Source: Defluviibacillus sp043739385 (GTDB lineage Bacteria; Pseudomonadota; Gammaproteobacteria; Burkholderiales; Burkholderiaceae_C). From it: a DNA stretch of 64,000 nt. The position numbers and the translations under genes are program-made. This document shows, in pieces, positions 1 through 8,737 of this stretch (position 1 is the stretch's first letter; each line of letters opens with the position of its first letter). The notes beneath the pieces are model-generated. The model was not told where the DNA came from and searched no databases. It saw nothing but the letters and a program-made list of their open reading frames with translations. The stretch is taken from positions 1 to 64,000 of the forward strand of contig JAYUED010000187.1 of assembly GCA_043739385.1 (NCBI GenBank), read 5' to 3'.

Positions 1-474
1 GGTGGCCAGCGCCACGCCCAAGCCGACCATTGCCAATAGCCAAAAAAAGCCATAGGGCCGGCTGCTGAAGGGCGAGCGATTGGGTGGACGTGGCAAATGG
101 ATATGCAGGACTTGGCCGTCCTTCAGGGTGACCAGGAATTCAGGGCCTCGTCCAAAGTTTTGCGCCAAACCGGCGCTGATATGCTCTACTGAGGCACCTC
201 TTGGCAGGGTCGGTGCGCCGTCTGGTGGCTCATCCATGTCCGTGGATGACCTGTGCGGGGAACGGCGTTGCGCTGAGCCAATGATCTCACCCGCTTCGTT
301 GCGCACATGAACTTCACTTAGTGGTTGCTCTGCAGCGAGGCGCCAAGCCCAGCCTACCAACAAAATTAATACCGCCACGGCCAGCACTACGGCCAGCCAG
401 ATGCGCATGTATAACCGCTGTGCGAGGTGACGCCAGCGGCGTCCCAGCCGGAATTGAAGCAGTGTGTCGTCCAT
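1..474 (-). CDS. Sensor histidine kinase, N-terminal part (truncated by window edge)
   Basis: Reading the minus strand from the ATG at 474 gives 158 codons that stay open to the window edge. The protein starts MDDTLLQFRLGRRW, then has a hydrophobic segment at about residues 23-43 (RIWLAVVLAVAVLILLVGW). A roughly 95-residue stretch, probably periplasmic, follows, and a second membrane segment begins at about residue 143 (YGFFWLLAMVGLGV). This two-segment input region is typical of inner-membrane sensor kinases, but the HAMP, HisKA and ATPase domains would lie outside the window, so the kinase call rests on context. The start is 39 bp after the stop of an OmpR-type response regulator on the same strand, the usual regulator-kinase operon order. 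The signal cannot be told. Confidence 0.75.
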   Translation of the reverse strand, partial: MDDTLLQFRLGRRWRHLAQRLYMRIWLAVVLAVAVLILLVGWAWRLAAEQPLSEVHVRNEAGEIIGSAQRRSPHRSSTDMDEPPDGAPTLPRGASVEHISAGLAQNFGRGPEFLVTLKDGQVLHIHLPRPPNRSPFSSRPYGFFWLLAMVGLGVALAT

Positions 475-513
475 GACAGTCACAGGTGGTTGTATGTGAC
501 AACGATGTCGGGG

Positions 514-1215
514 CTAGTCTTGCTGCCGGGCAAACACGTAGCCTACGCCACGCACCGTCAAGATACGTTTCGGATTTTTGACATCAATCTCAATGGCTGC
601 GCGGATTCTTCCCATGTGTACGTCGATTGAGCGGTCAAAAGCTTCGAGTTCACGGCCACGCACAGCTTCCATGATCTGGTCACGTGAGAGCACACGGCCT
701 GCGCGCTCGGCCAACGTTAGCAGCAGGTCAAATTGGTATGAGGTGAGTTCGCAGGCTTGAGCTCCTACTACTACGGTGCGGGCGTCACGGTCGATTTCCA
801 GTGTGCCGAAACGCAGCACTTGGGTCCGTGATTGGACACCGTCTTGCTGGCGGCGCAAGATCGCGCGAATGCGTGCCAACAATTCACGGGGTTCAAAGGG
901 TTTGGGCAAGTAATCATCTGCGCCCAGCTCTAGGCCGACGATTCGGTCCATTGGGTCGCCTTTGGCCGTCAGCATCAGTACTGGCACTTGGGCGCTGTCG
1001 TTGGGCAGAGCGCGGATGCGTCGGCACACGTCCAGGCCGTCCATGTCGGGCAGCATCAGGTCCAGAATCACCAAATTGGGCGCCACTTGGGGCAGCATGG
1101 TCAACCCCGTACCGCCATCGGCCGCGTGGGTGAATCCAAAACCTGCATTTCGCAGGTATTCCCCCACCATCTGGGCAAGACGGGTATCGTCTTCAATCAT
1201 TAACAACTGTTGCAT
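514..1215 (-). CDS. OmpR-family response regulator
   Basis: This 233-residue protein has an N-terminal receiver domain with acidic pocket residues D9/D10, phospho-acceptor D52 (VILDLMLPDMDG), T83 and K105 (LPKPFEPREL). A C-terminal winged-helix DNA-binding domain covers about residues 130-230 and ends in the usual RGVGYVF hairpin. Length and domain order are standard for OmpR/PhoB regulators. It is the first gene of a two-gene unit with the truncated sensor kinase, so phosphotransfer from that kinase is expected. The family assignment is firm. The regulon is unknown. It resembles RstA/CpxR-type regulators only in general layout, so no symbol is given. Confidence 0.93.
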   Translation of the reverse strand: MQQLLMIEDDTRLAQMVGEYLRNAGFGFTHAADGGTGLTMLPQVAPNLVILDLMLPDMDGLDVCRRIRALPNDSAQVPVLMLTAKGDPMDRIVGLELGADDYLPKPFEPRELLARIRAILRRQQDGVQSRTQVLRFGTLEIDRDARTVVVGAQACELTSYQFDLLLTLAERAGRVLSRDQIMEAVRGRELEAFDRSIDVHMGRIRAAIEIDVKNPKRILTVRGVGYVFARQQD

Positions 1216-1349
1216 AGGGACATCGTACCTTTTTGAACTTTACAAAGCATTTAAGCCACACTTTATCTTGGGTGCTTGGAATCAAATGCGCATGAAGTGG
1301 GGGTAAAGATAGGTAAATAGGTTCAGTAAATTCGGTAAATTCAGCAGAT

Positions 1350-2681
1350 TTAGCTTTTATGCTGAGGCACTGGCACCCGCGACGCTAGCCATACCAGCAG
1401 CAGCACAGGCAAACCCAATAAGGCGGTAGCCGTGAAAAAGTTCCCGTAGCCAAACGCATCCACGTACTTGCCTGAAAACCCAGCAAGCCATTTCGGCAGC
1501 AGCAACATCATTGAGCTGAACAGCGCGTACTGCGTGGCCGAGTAGTTCACATTGGTGAGTGACGACAAGTAAGCGATGAACGCGGCGGAAGCAATACCGC
1601 TGGACAGGTTGTCGGCCGATATCACCCATACCAGCGCAGTCAGGTCATGGCCTCGGGTACCCAACCATGCGAACAGCAGGTTGCTGGCCGCGCTGAGCAC
1701 CGCACCCAACATCAGTACGCGCATGACGCCCAAGCGCATCGACAGCACGCCACCTATAAACGCGCCTACCAGCGTCATGATGACGCCGAATACCTTGGTG
1801 ACGGCAGCGACTTCATCCTTGCTGTACCCCATGTCCACGTAAAACGGGTTGGCCATGATGCCCATCACCACGTCGCTGATGCGGTATACCGCTATCAACC
1901 CAAGGATCAAGCCTGCTTGCCAGCGGTAGCGTTGCAAAAATTCGGCAAACGGCGCGATCAATGCACTTTGTAGCCATTCTGCTGCGTTTTTGGCCGGGTG
2001 CATGGGACGGCGAATAGGTTCTGGCGAAAGCAGTACTGTCAGTACTCCCACCACCATCGAGGCGGCCATTACCAGGTAGGCTGTTTGCCATGCTGCGTGC
2101 TGGTAGGCGGCGGCATTAGCGATTTCTGCCCGTGCGGCAATCCAAAGTACGCCCGCACCGGCCCAAATCATCGCCAGCCGGTAGCCCGTTTGGTAGGCGG
2201 CGGCCAGAGCGGCTTGGCGGTCGGTGGTGGCGGACTCGATGCGAAAAGCGTCCAACGCGATGTCTTGTGTGGCTGAGCCGAACGCTACTACGAGCGCGCA
2301 CCAGACTACAGTGCCCAGCGTCAGTTTGGGGTCCGAAAGCGCCATGCCAATCAAGCCTGCCACGATCACCGCTTGCGCCAGCAACAACCAGCTGCGCCGC
2401 ATCCCGAAAGCCCGTGTTAACAGGGGCAACGGCATACGGTCTACCAGCGGTGCCCAGACCCATTTGAATCCGTAGGCCAGTCCCACCCACGAAAGGTAGC
2501 CAATGGTGGTGCGGTCTACGCCCGCTTCGCGCAGGCGAAAGCTCAGTGTGCCAAGCACCAGCAGCAGTGGCAAACCGGCAGAAAACCCCAAAAACAGCAT
2601 CCGCAATGTGGCGGGTTCCATGTAAACGCGCAGCGTGTCGGCCCAGGAGGTACGGGTTTCGTTAAAGGAAGGATTCGTCAT
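1350..2681 (-). CDS. AmpG-like muropeptide MFS permease
   Basis: A 443-residue, very hydrophobic protein of about 12 or more membrane segments. It has the AmpG-type start of the major facilitator fold (LFLGFSAGLPLLLVLGTLSFRL), followed by GYLSWVGLAYGFKWVWAPL and a TQDIALDAFR segment, all characteristic of AmpG and relatives. AmpG brings GlcNAc-anhydroMurNAc-peptides from the periplasm into the cytoplasm for cell-wall recycling and, in some bacteria, for beta-lactamase induction. The gene stands alone: the downstream neighbour is the two-component pair 134 bp away and the upstream neighbour is divergent. No ampC/ampR gene is next to it, so the recycling role is from family knowledge only. Confidence 0.85.
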   Translation of the reverse strand: MTNPSFNETRTSWADTLRVYMEPATLRMLFLGFSAGLPLLLVLGTLSFRLREAGVDRTTIGYLSWVGLAYGFKWVWAPLVDRMPLPLLTRAFGMRRSWLLLAQAVIVAGLIGMALSDPKLTLGTVVWCALVVAFGSATQDIALDAFRIESATTDRQAALAAAYQTGYRLAMIWAGAGVLWIAARAEIANAAAYQHAAWQTAYLVMAASMVVGVLTVLLSPEPIRRPMHPAKNAAEWLQSALIAPFAEFLQRYRWQAGLILGLIAVYRISDVVMGIMANPFYVDMGYSKDEVAAVTKVFGVIMTLVGAFIGGVLSMRLGVMRVLMLGAVLSAASNLLFAWLGTRGHDLTALVWVISADNLSSGIASAAFIAYLSSLTNVNYSATQYALFSSMMLLLPKWLAGFSGKYVDAFGYGNFFTATALLGLPVLLLVWLASRVPVPQHKS

Positions 2682-2762
2682 GCTGCTGATAATAGCGGCG
2701 GACAGTTTCGCCCTGCCTAGGGCGTGTGTTGCGTCTCATTACTCGGAGTTTTCCTGCCCATC

Positions 2763-3581
2763 ATGACTACACTCATTTCTAAATTGATAGCTGCTTGTGT
2801 ACTGTGTACTTGCACCGTAGTCGGTTTTGCCCGTGACGGTGTTGAGGTGGGTAATGAGTCGGTGTTTGCCAAGCTAGTACCCGCTGGTGATGTAGAAAAA
2901 TCTGCGGCCCAGCAGTACGACCAGATGTTGCAACAGGCAGCGGCGCAAAAGGCGGTGGGTAGCGACAACAACCCGCAGGTGCAGCGCCTGCGCAGGATTG
3001 CGCAAAACATCATTCCTTTCGCCCAAGAATGGAACCCGCGAGCCAAAAACTGGCGTTGGGAAGTGAACCTCATTGGCAGCAAGCAAATTAACGCTTTTTG
3101 CATGCCCGGTGGCAAGATCGCGTTTTACACCGGTATCTTGGAGCAGCTCAAACTCACCGATGACGAGGTTGCCATGGTCATGGGCCACGAAGTAGCGCAC
3201 GCGCTGCGAGAACACGCCCGCGAGCGCATGGGCAAGTCAGCGGCGACCAGCATCGGGGCAAATATTTTTTCCATGGTGACGGGCGCGGGCGCTTTGGGCC
3301 AGCAGATGATAGGGAGCGGCGCGCAGCTGCTGGGCCTGAAATTCAGCCGCGATGATGAGTCTGAGGCCGATCTGGTCGGCATGGAACTCGCTGCCCGGGC
3401 GGGCTACGATCCGCGCGCGGGTGTCACGCTATGGCAAAAAATGGGTGCGGCCAATAAAGGCGCACCGCCTCAATGGCTGAGCACCCACCCGGCAGGCGGC
3501 ACGCGGATTGCCGACATTGAAAAGAATTTACCCAAGGTGATACCGCTGTACGAGCGGTCAGCGCGAGGGTCTACACGCTGA
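2763..3581 (+). CDS. Secreted M48-family metalloprotease
   Basis: From the ATG at 2763 the product is 272 residues, opening with MTTLISKLIAACVLC and a cleavable signal peptide ending near GFARDG. A longer in-frame start at 2724 only adds residues before the signal peptide and is less likely. The zinc motif HEVAHALREH supplies two histidines and the glutamate, and ESEADLVGMELAARAGYDP supplies the third ligand glutamate, as in the M48/LoiP-YcaL group of periplasmic proteases. These are thought to take part in outer-membrane quality control; the substrate here is unknown. The signal-peptide codons carry part of a short repeat (2781-2813). The 3-prime end overlaps exonuclease III, on the other strand, by 11 bp. 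Confidence 0.9.
   Translation: MTTLISKLIAACVLCTCTVVGFARDGVEVGNESVFAKLVPAGDVEKSAAQQYDQMLQQAAAQKAVGSDNNPQVQRLRRIAQNIIPFAQEWNPRAKNWRWEVNLIGSKQINAFCMPGGKIAFYTGILEQLKLTDDEVAMVMGHEVAHALREHARERMGKSAATSIGANIFSMVTGAGALGQQMIGSGAQLLGLKFSRDDESEADLVGMELAARAGYDPRAGVTLWQKMGAANKGAPPQWLSTHPAGGTRIADIEKNLPKVIPLYERSARGSTR
2781..2813 (+). repeat. Partial copy of the short dispersed repeat, inside a signal-peptide region
   Basis: The segment containing AAATTGATAGCTGCTTGTG matches one half of the repeat module seen more completely in the GMC oxidoreductase and proA genes (GCTTAT, then GCTAT, then ATAG when read on the other strand). It encodes hydrophobic residues (KLIAACVLC) within the signal peptide of the M48 protease, where such a sequence would be tolerated. 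The match is short, so chance is possible. Confidence 0.4.
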
Positions 3582-4374
3582 AATCGTAGTGCACCGTGAT
3601 GGGTGCATGGTCTGAGAATTTTTCAGTCTTGTAAATGGCTTCAGTATGTGCCAACGCTGCCAGTGCGGGAGTGCTCAGGTGGTAGTCCAGCCGCCATCCC
3701 ACGTTGTTGGCGTAGGCTTGCCCCCGATTGCTCCACCACGTGTAGGCGGTCTCGGTAGCGGTGGGTTGAAGTCGGCGGTATACATCCACTAGTCCTGCTT
3801 CGTTCAAGAGCTGGGTCATCCAGGCGCGCTCTTCGGGTAAGAAGCCGCTGTTTTTCTTATTGCCTTTCCAGTTTTTCAGGTCAATCTCTTGGTGGGCGAT
3901 ATTGATGTCGCCACACAGGATGAATTCACGCTCGGTCTTGAGCTGTGCCAAGTGCGGATAAAACTCGGCCAGAAAGCGGAATTTGGCCTGCTGCCGGTCT
4001 TCGCCCGATGACCCGCTGGGAAAGTAGCTGCTGATGATCGACAGTTTGCGCGCAGGGGTGTCAAAGCGCAGTTCTACATAACGGCCCTCGGCATCAAACT
4101 CTGCTGAGCCGTAGCCGACACGCACATCGCTGGGAGCGTGTCGGGTATAGATACCCACACCTGAGTAGCCCTTTTTCTCGGCGAAGTGGAAATAACCGTT
4201 TAATCCGGCAAGCTGCTCAAAACGGCCTTCAATGTCAGCCGCTTGGGCCTTTACCTCTTGCACACAAATACAATCCGGCGCAGTGGCTGTGAGCCAGGTT
4301 TCCAGCCCTTTGCTGGTGGCTGAGCGAATACCGTTAAGGTTAAGGCTGGTAAGTTTGAACAAGGAGTTGGCCAT
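3571..4374 (-). CDS. xth: Exodeoxyribonuclease III
   Basis: A 267-residue protein of the exonuclease-endonuclease-phosphatase fold. Family motifs are in order: LTSLNLNGIRSA at the N terminus, the metal-binding glutamate in CVQEVKAQ, the GDINIAH catalytic segment, NNVGWRLDYHL, and the terminal FSDHAPI with the catalytic Asp-His. It cleaves at abasic sites and degrades 3-prime ends during base-excision repair. Length fits the Xth family. The start ATG at 4374 lies on the opposite strand of the pyrE start, so the two coding regions overlap by 2 bp head-to-head. No clear ribosome-binding site precedes this ATG. Confidence 0.95.
   Translation of the reverse strand: MANSLFKLTSLNLNGIRSATSKGLETWLTATAPDCICVQEVKAQAADIEGRFEQLAGLNGYFHFAEKKGYSGVGIYTRHAPSDVRVGYGSAEFDAEGRYVELRFDTPARKLSIISSYFPSGSSGEDRQQAKFRFLAEFYPHLAQLKTEREFILCGDINIAHQEIDLKNWKGNKKNSGFLPEERAWMTQLLNEAGLVDVYRRLQPTATETAYTWWSNRGQAYANNVGWRLDYHLSTPALAALAHTEAIYKTEKFSDHAPITVHYDFSV
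4361..4366 (+). promoter_or_regulatory. Shine-Dalgarno that decides the pyrE start
   Basis: AAGGAG sits 6 nt before the ATG at 4373, an ideal spacing. It supports this start over the in-frame ATG at 4436 and over longer readings. The same bases are codons 3-5 of xth read on the other strand. Confidence 0.75.
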
Positions 4375-5119
4375 GGTGCTAAATGATACAAAAGGAGCTG
4401 TTGCTCAGCATACCCCACCATCTGGCGCAGGTGCAATGGTGCAGAGCCCAGCACCCTCGGATGCGCTGGCACAAGCCTTTGTGCAGTTTGCTGTCGATGC
4501 CGGTGCGTTGCGTTTTGGTGAATTTAAAACCAAGGCAGGTCGCCTTAGTCCGTATTTTTTCAACGCGGGTTTGTTTGACGATGGCGTAAAGCTGGGTCGA
4601 CTGGCGGCGTTTTACGCCCAGCAGCTGATCGCCAGTGGCATAGAGTTCGACATGATTTTTGGTCCTGCGTACAAGGGAATTCCTTTGGGTGCGGCAGTAG
4701 CGGTCGAGTTGGCTCGGCTGGGGCGTAATGTGCCCTTCGCCTACAACCGCAAAGAGGCCAAAGACCACGGAGAGGGCGGCATGCTTGTGGGCGCACCCTT
4801 GCAAGGCCGCGTGTTGATCGTGGACGACGTTATGTCGGCCGGTACAGCTGCCCGTGAGTCGATTGCCATCATTAAAGCCGCCGGGGCGACGCCCTACGCC
4901 GTGGTGATAGCGTTAGACCGGCAAGAAAAGGCGACAGAAAATGGAGCCGATGTACCTTACAGTGCCGTGCAGTATGTCCGTAACCAACTAGGGTTACAGG
5001 TTTGCGCAATTGCACAGTTAGCCGATTTGCTTCAGTATCTGGCTTTGAATCCTTCTCCGGAATTGGGTGCGTTTCATCAGCAGGTAGTGGCCTACCGTGA
5101 CCGCTACGGTGTTTCATAA
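4373..5119 (+). CDS. pyrE: Orotate phosphoribosyltransferase
   Basis: The product is 248 residues from the ATG chosen by the AAGGAG at 4361. It shows the OPRTase signature FGEFKTKAGRLSPYFFNAGLF-like region near residue 45, the FGPAYKGIPLG loop, and the PRPP-binding motif VLIVDDVMSAGTA near residues 145-157. It joins orotate to PRPP to give OMP in de novo pyrimidine synthesis. It is about 35 residues longer at the N terminus than E. coli PyrE, and the first 28 residues have no match to the family core, so a start at 4436 (227 residues) remains possible. A TTG-started DUF4124 gene follows after 12 bp, probably co-transcribed. Confidence 0.94.
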   Translation: MVLNDTKGAVAQHTPPSGAGAMVQSPAPSDALAQAFVQFAVDAGALRFGEFKTKAGRLSPYFFNAGLFDDGVKLGRLAAFYAQQLIASGIEFDMIFGPAYKGIPLGAAVAVELARLGRNVPFAYNRKEAKDHGEGGMLVGAPLQGRVLIVDDVMSAGTAARESIAIIKAAGATPYAVVIALDRQEKATENGADVPYSAVQYVRNQLGLQVCAIAQLADLLQYLALNPSPELGAFHQQVVAYRDRYGVS

Positions 5120-5131
5120 GGAACAAGTGCA

Positions 5132-5800
5132 TTGAACGCTATTCGTTTAACGTTGGGGTGTTTGGGCTTTGCTGCACAGCTGACGGCACTGTGGAGTGCG
5201 GGTGGGGGGCTTGGCCTCGGTATGGCCTCCGCCCAGGGCATATTTACCTGCGTCGATGTTCATGGCCACCGGCTTACCTCAGACCGTTCTATTCCCGAAT
5301 GCACTGACCGCGAGCAGCGTGAACTGAACGCCAGCGGCACGCTTAAGCGCCAAGTTGGCCCTACGCTGACAGCGAAAGAACAGGCGGCGCAAGATGAAAA
5401 AGCGCAAGCGGTTCGTATGGAGTCCAGTCGGCTTAAAGAGGAGCGTCGGCGTGACTTGGCGCTCTTGGGCCGCTATCCCAATCCCGCTGCGCACGACCGG
5501 GTACGGGCTGCGTCGCTGGTGCAAATTGACGGCGTTATTGCTTCGGCACACAAGCAGCTCGCTGAACTGGGGCGGCAGCGCAAAGATTTGGATGCTGAAA
5601 TGGAGTTCTACAAGAGTAACCCTGCCAAAGCACCTGCACAGTTGAAGCAACAGATGGACGAGAACACGGCCAGTGTGGCGGTGCAAAAGCGCTTTGTAGC
5701 CGATCAAGAGGGTGAAAAAAACCGGGTCAATGCCCGGTTTGATACGGAGCTTGCCAAGCTTAAGACGCTATGGCCAATTTCTGCTTCAGCAACACGTTGA
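5132..5800 (+). CDS. DUF4124-like secreted coiled-coil protein
   Basis: A 222-residue protein starting at TTG (5132), with an AAGGAAC ribosome-binding site just upstream at 5118-5124 and no ATG option in frame. An N-terminal signal sequence runs to about residue 33. The short DUF4124 module follows (IFTCVDVHGHRLTSDRSIPEC), usually found at the start of exported proteins of unknown function in beta- and gammaproteobacteria. Residues 70-215 are rich in charged residues and Ala/Gln/Leu, consistent with coiled coil. It probably sits in the periplasm; no function is known. Its last 41 bp overlap the end of gatB on the opposite strand. Confidence 0.75.
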   Translation: MNAIRLTLGCLGFAAQLTALWSAGGGLGLGMASAQGIFTCVDVHGHRLTSDRSIPECTDREQRELNASGTLKRQVGPTLTAKEQAAQDEKAQAVRMESSRLKEERRRDLALLGRYPNPAAHDRVRAASLVQIDGVIASAHKQLAELGRQRKDLDAEMEFYKSNPAKAPAQLKQQMDENTASVAVQKRFVADQEGEKNRVNARFDTELAKLKTLWPISASATR

Positions 5801-7253
5801 CCTGAGCCGGATTGGCTTTGCCTTTGCTGCCTTTCATCACCTGACCGACCAGCGCGTTAAATGCCTTTTCTTTGCCTGCGCGGTACTCTTCGACGTTCTT
5901 AGCGTTCGCTGCCATCACTTCGTCGATGATGGCTTCTAAGGCGCTGGAGTCATCCATTTGCTTGAGACCAAGGGCTTCAATCACTGCGTCTACGTCAACT
6001 CCCGCGCCTGTCCACAGCGCATCAAACACTTGCTTGGCCGCATTGTTGGAGATGGTGTTATCTGCAATGCGCTGGATTAACGTGGCCAGTTGCAATGCGG
6101 AAATTGGCGACTGTTCAATGTCGATGTCGTCCGCGTTCAAGCGGCGTGACAGCTCGCCCATCGTCCAGTTGCTCACCAACTTGGCTTGCCCACAGCTTTG
6201 GGTTGCCGCCTCAAAGTAAGCCGCTACGACCTTGCTTTGCGTCAGCTGTGTGGCGTCGTACTCAGGCAGGCCGTAGTCGCGCACAAAGCGCTCGGCCATC
6301 ACGCGGGGTAACTCGGTCATGGCAGCGCGTACGCGCTCTACCCAGGCACGCTCAATCACCAGAGGCGGCAAGTCAGGGTCAGGAAAGTAGCGGTAATCGG
6401 CTGCGTCTTCCTTGGTGCGCATGGCGCGGGTTTCGCCGTTGTCAGGATCAAACAACACGGTGGCTTGCTGGATCGCGCGACCATCCTCAATCTCTTCGAT
6501 CTGCCAGCGGATTTCATAGTCAATCGCCTGCTGCATGAACTTGAAGCTGTTCAGGTTCTTGATCTCGCGCCGCGTGCCCAGCTTGCCTCCGGGGCGACGC
6601 ACTGAGACGTTGGCATCGCATCGGAAACTACCTTCTTGCATGTTGCCGTCGCAAATACCAATCCAAGTGACGATTTTGTGCAGCTCTTTGGCATAGGCCA
6701 CGGCTTCAGCGCTGGAGCGCATATCAGGCTCGGTGACAATTTCCAGCAGCGGTGTACCCGCGCGGTTCAGGTCGATACCTGATAGGCCGACAAAATCTTC
6801 GTGCAACGATTTGCCGGCGTCTTCTTCCAGGTGGGCGCGTACCAAGCGGACCGATTTTTTCTCGTCCCCCAGGAAGAATTCCACAGAACCGCCTTGAACC
6901 ACGGGAATTTCAAACTGTGTGATCTGGTAGCCCTTGGGCAGGTCGGGGTAGAAGTAGTTTTTACGCGAGAAGATGCTGACTTCACCAATGTGCGAACCCA
7001 CCGCCAAGCCGAACTCAATGGCGCGTTCTACAGCGCCCTTGTTCATCACGGGCAGTGTGCCGGGCAAAGCTAACTCCACGGCGCTAGCCTGTGTGTTGGG
7101 TTCGGCACCAAAGGCGGTGGACGAGCGGCTGAAAATTTTGGATTTGGTGGTCAGCTGTGTGTGGGTCTCGAAGCCGATGACGACTTCAAAGCCGCGCACC
7201 AGTGGGCCAAGGGCGATGTGACTGTCTGGGGCGGGGGATATAACGTTGCTCAT
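5760..7253 (-). CDS. gatB: Asp-tRNA(Asn)/Glu-tRNA(Gln) amidotransferase subunit B
   Basis: A 497-residue GatB with the N-terminal catalytic core (GFETHTQLTTKSKIFSRSS), the FYPDLPKGYQITQFE segment, the DFVGLSGIDLNRAGTPLLE motif and the C-terminal YqeY-like helical tail. GatB binds the mischarged tRNA and phosphorylates the Glu or Asp side chain so that ammonia delivered by GatA can amidate it. The ATG overlaps the gatA stop codon by 4 bp, giving translational coupling in the order gatC-gatA-gatB. The gene ends convergently inside the last codons of the DUF4124 gene. Confidence 0.97.
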   Translation of the reverse strand: MSNVISPAPDSHIALGPLVRGFEVVIGFETHTQLTTKSKIFSRSSTAFGAEPNTQASAVELALPGTLPVMNKGAVERAIEFGLAVGSHIGEVSIFSRKNYFYPDLPKGYQITQFEIPVVQGGSVEFFLGDEKKSVRLVRAHLEEDAGKSLHEDFVGLSGIDLNRAGTPLLEIVTEPDMRSSAEAVAYAKELHKIVTWIGICDGNMQEGSFRCDANVSVRRPGGKLGTRREIKNLNSFKFMQQAIDYEIRWQIEEIEDGRAIQQATVLFDPDNGETRAMRTKEDAADYRYFPDPDLPPLVIERAWVERVRAAMTELPRVMAERFVRDYGLPEYDATQLTQSKVVAAYFEAATQSCGQAKLVSNWTMGELSRRLNADDIDIEQSPISALQLATLIQRIADNTISNNAAKQVFDALWTGAGVDVDAVIEALGLKQMDDSSALEAIIDEVMAANAKNVEEYRAGKEKAFNALVGQVMKGSKGKANPAQVNVLLKQKLAIAS

Positions 7254-8737
7254 GATGAAAAGCCTTCTGGCTGGCGCAAATGAAAGTCAGTAGCCTGCTG
7301 CAATGCATGGGCCGCGTTCAACAACTTGGCCTCAGAAAAGTAGTTGCCAATCAGCTGCAAGCCCACGGGCATACCGCCTTCGCCAAAACCGCAAGGCACG
7401 CTCATACCAGGTAGACCAGCTAACGAGGCGGGCAGGGTGAAGATGTCAGCGAGGTAGTTAGCCACTGGGTCATCCGATTTTTCACCCAGTTTCCAGGCGA
7501 CGGTGGGGGCAACGGCGCCTGCAATCACATCGCATTGCTGGAAGGCCTGCTGGAAGTCGTCGGCAATCATGCGGCGGATTTTCTGCGCCTGCAGGTAGTA
7601 AGCGTCGTAGTAGCCGTGGCTCAGTACGTAGGTGCCGATCATGATGCGGCGCTTGACTTCTTCGCCAAAGCCTTCGGTACGGGTTTGGCGGTACATGTCG
7701 CGCAAGTCGGTGTACTGGGCGGCGCGGTGACCGAACTTTACGCCGTCAAAACGACTTAGGTTACTGGACGCCTCGGCAGGCGCGATGATGTAGTACACAG
7801 GTATGGACAACTCGGTGCGCGGCAGACTGATGGGCACCAGTTTGGCGCCGAGTTTTTCGTATTCGGCCAGAGCGGCGTCCACGGCGGTGCGTACGTCAGC
7901 CGACAAGCCTTCGCCAAAGAACTCTTTGGGGATACCGATGCGCAGGCCGTCAATGGAGGTATTCAGATTGCGGCTGAAATCTTCGGCTGGCACGTCCAAG
8001 GAGGTGGAGTCGCGGTCAATATCGGGGCCGCACATGGCGCTGAGCAGCAGGGCGCAGTCTTCGGCACTTCGGGCCATGGGGCCGCCTTGGTCAAGGCTGG
8101 AAGCGAAGGCGATCATCCCGTAGCGCGAGGCGCGGCCATAGGTCGGTTTGATGCCAGTGATGCCACAAAAACTGGCCGGCTGGCGGATCGAGCCACCGGT
8201 GTCGGTGCCCGTGGCGGCGGGCGTGAGGCGAGCCGCCACAGCGGCCGCGCTGCCGCCGGATGATCCGCCAGGTATACGGGCAGTGTCCCAAGGATTTTTG
8301 ACGTTGCCATAGGCGGAGTTTTCGTTGCTGGAACCCATCGCAAACTCGTCGCAATTGAGTTTTCCAAGCGTAACCATGCCGCTGTGTGCCATAGATGCGA
8401 CTATGGTGCTATCAAAAGGGGAGTGATAGTTGGCCAGCATCTTGGAGCCAGCAGTGCTTACAAACTCCTTAGTGACAAAAATATCCTTGTGCGCAATGGG
8501 TACGCCAAGTAGAGGCGTGATTTCGCCTGCGGCCAAGCGGGTGTCTACAGCACGGGCTTGTGCCAGGGTCACCGCCTCATCGGTGGCCAGGTAGCAACCT
8601 AAATTTGCATGGGTTTGGGCTCGGGCCAGGAAATGCTGGGCTGTTTCAACTGCAGAGACTTCGCGGGCGCGCAGTTTGGCGGCGAGCTGGGCAACGCTCA
8701 GGTCATGAAGTTGGTTGGATGGGGAGGGCGCGCTCAT
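7250..8737 (-). CDS. gatA: Asp-tRNA(Asn)/Glu-tRNA(Gln) amidotransferase subunit A
   Basis: A 495-residue amidase-signature protein. The catalytic lysine is in GVPIAHKDIFV, the Gly/Ser-rich signature is PGGSSGGSAAAVAARL, and the nucleophilic serine with its cis-serine lies in GTDTGGSIRQPASF, so the Ser-cisSer-Lys triad is present. GatA hydrolyses glutamine and channels ammonia to GatB. It overlaps gatC upstream and gatB downstream by 4 bp each. Length and motifs match the family fully, with nothing unusual. Confidence 0.97.
   Translation of the reverse strand: MSAPSPSNQLHDLSVAQLAAKLRAREVSAVETAQHFLARAQTHANLGCYLATDEAVTLAQARAVDTRLAAGEITPLLGVPIAHKDIFVTKEFVSTAGSKMLANYHSPFDSTIVASMAHSGMVTLGKLNCDEFAMGSSNENSAYGNVKNPWDTARIPGGSSGGSAAAVAARLTPAATGTDTGGSIRQPASFCGITGIKPTYGRASRYGMIAFASSLDQGGPMARSAEDCALLLSAMCGPDIDRDSTSLDVPAEDFSRNLNTSIDGLRIGIPKEFFGEGLSADVRTAVDAALAEYEKLGAKLVPISLPRTELSIPVYYIIAPAEASSNLSRFDGVKFGHRAAQYTDLRDMYRQTRTEGFGEEVKRRIMIGTYVLSHGYYDAYYLQAQKIRRMIADDFQQAFQQCDVIAGAVAPTVAWKLGEKSDDPVANYLADIFTLPASLAGLPGMSVPCGFGEGGMPVGLQLIGNYFSEAKLLNAAHALQQATDFHLRQPEGFSS

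Noticed and set aside
4232..4372. An upstream extension of pyrE of 47 residues
   Set aside because: It overlaps xth in antisense, lacks family similarity, and the AAGGAG site fixes the start at 4373.
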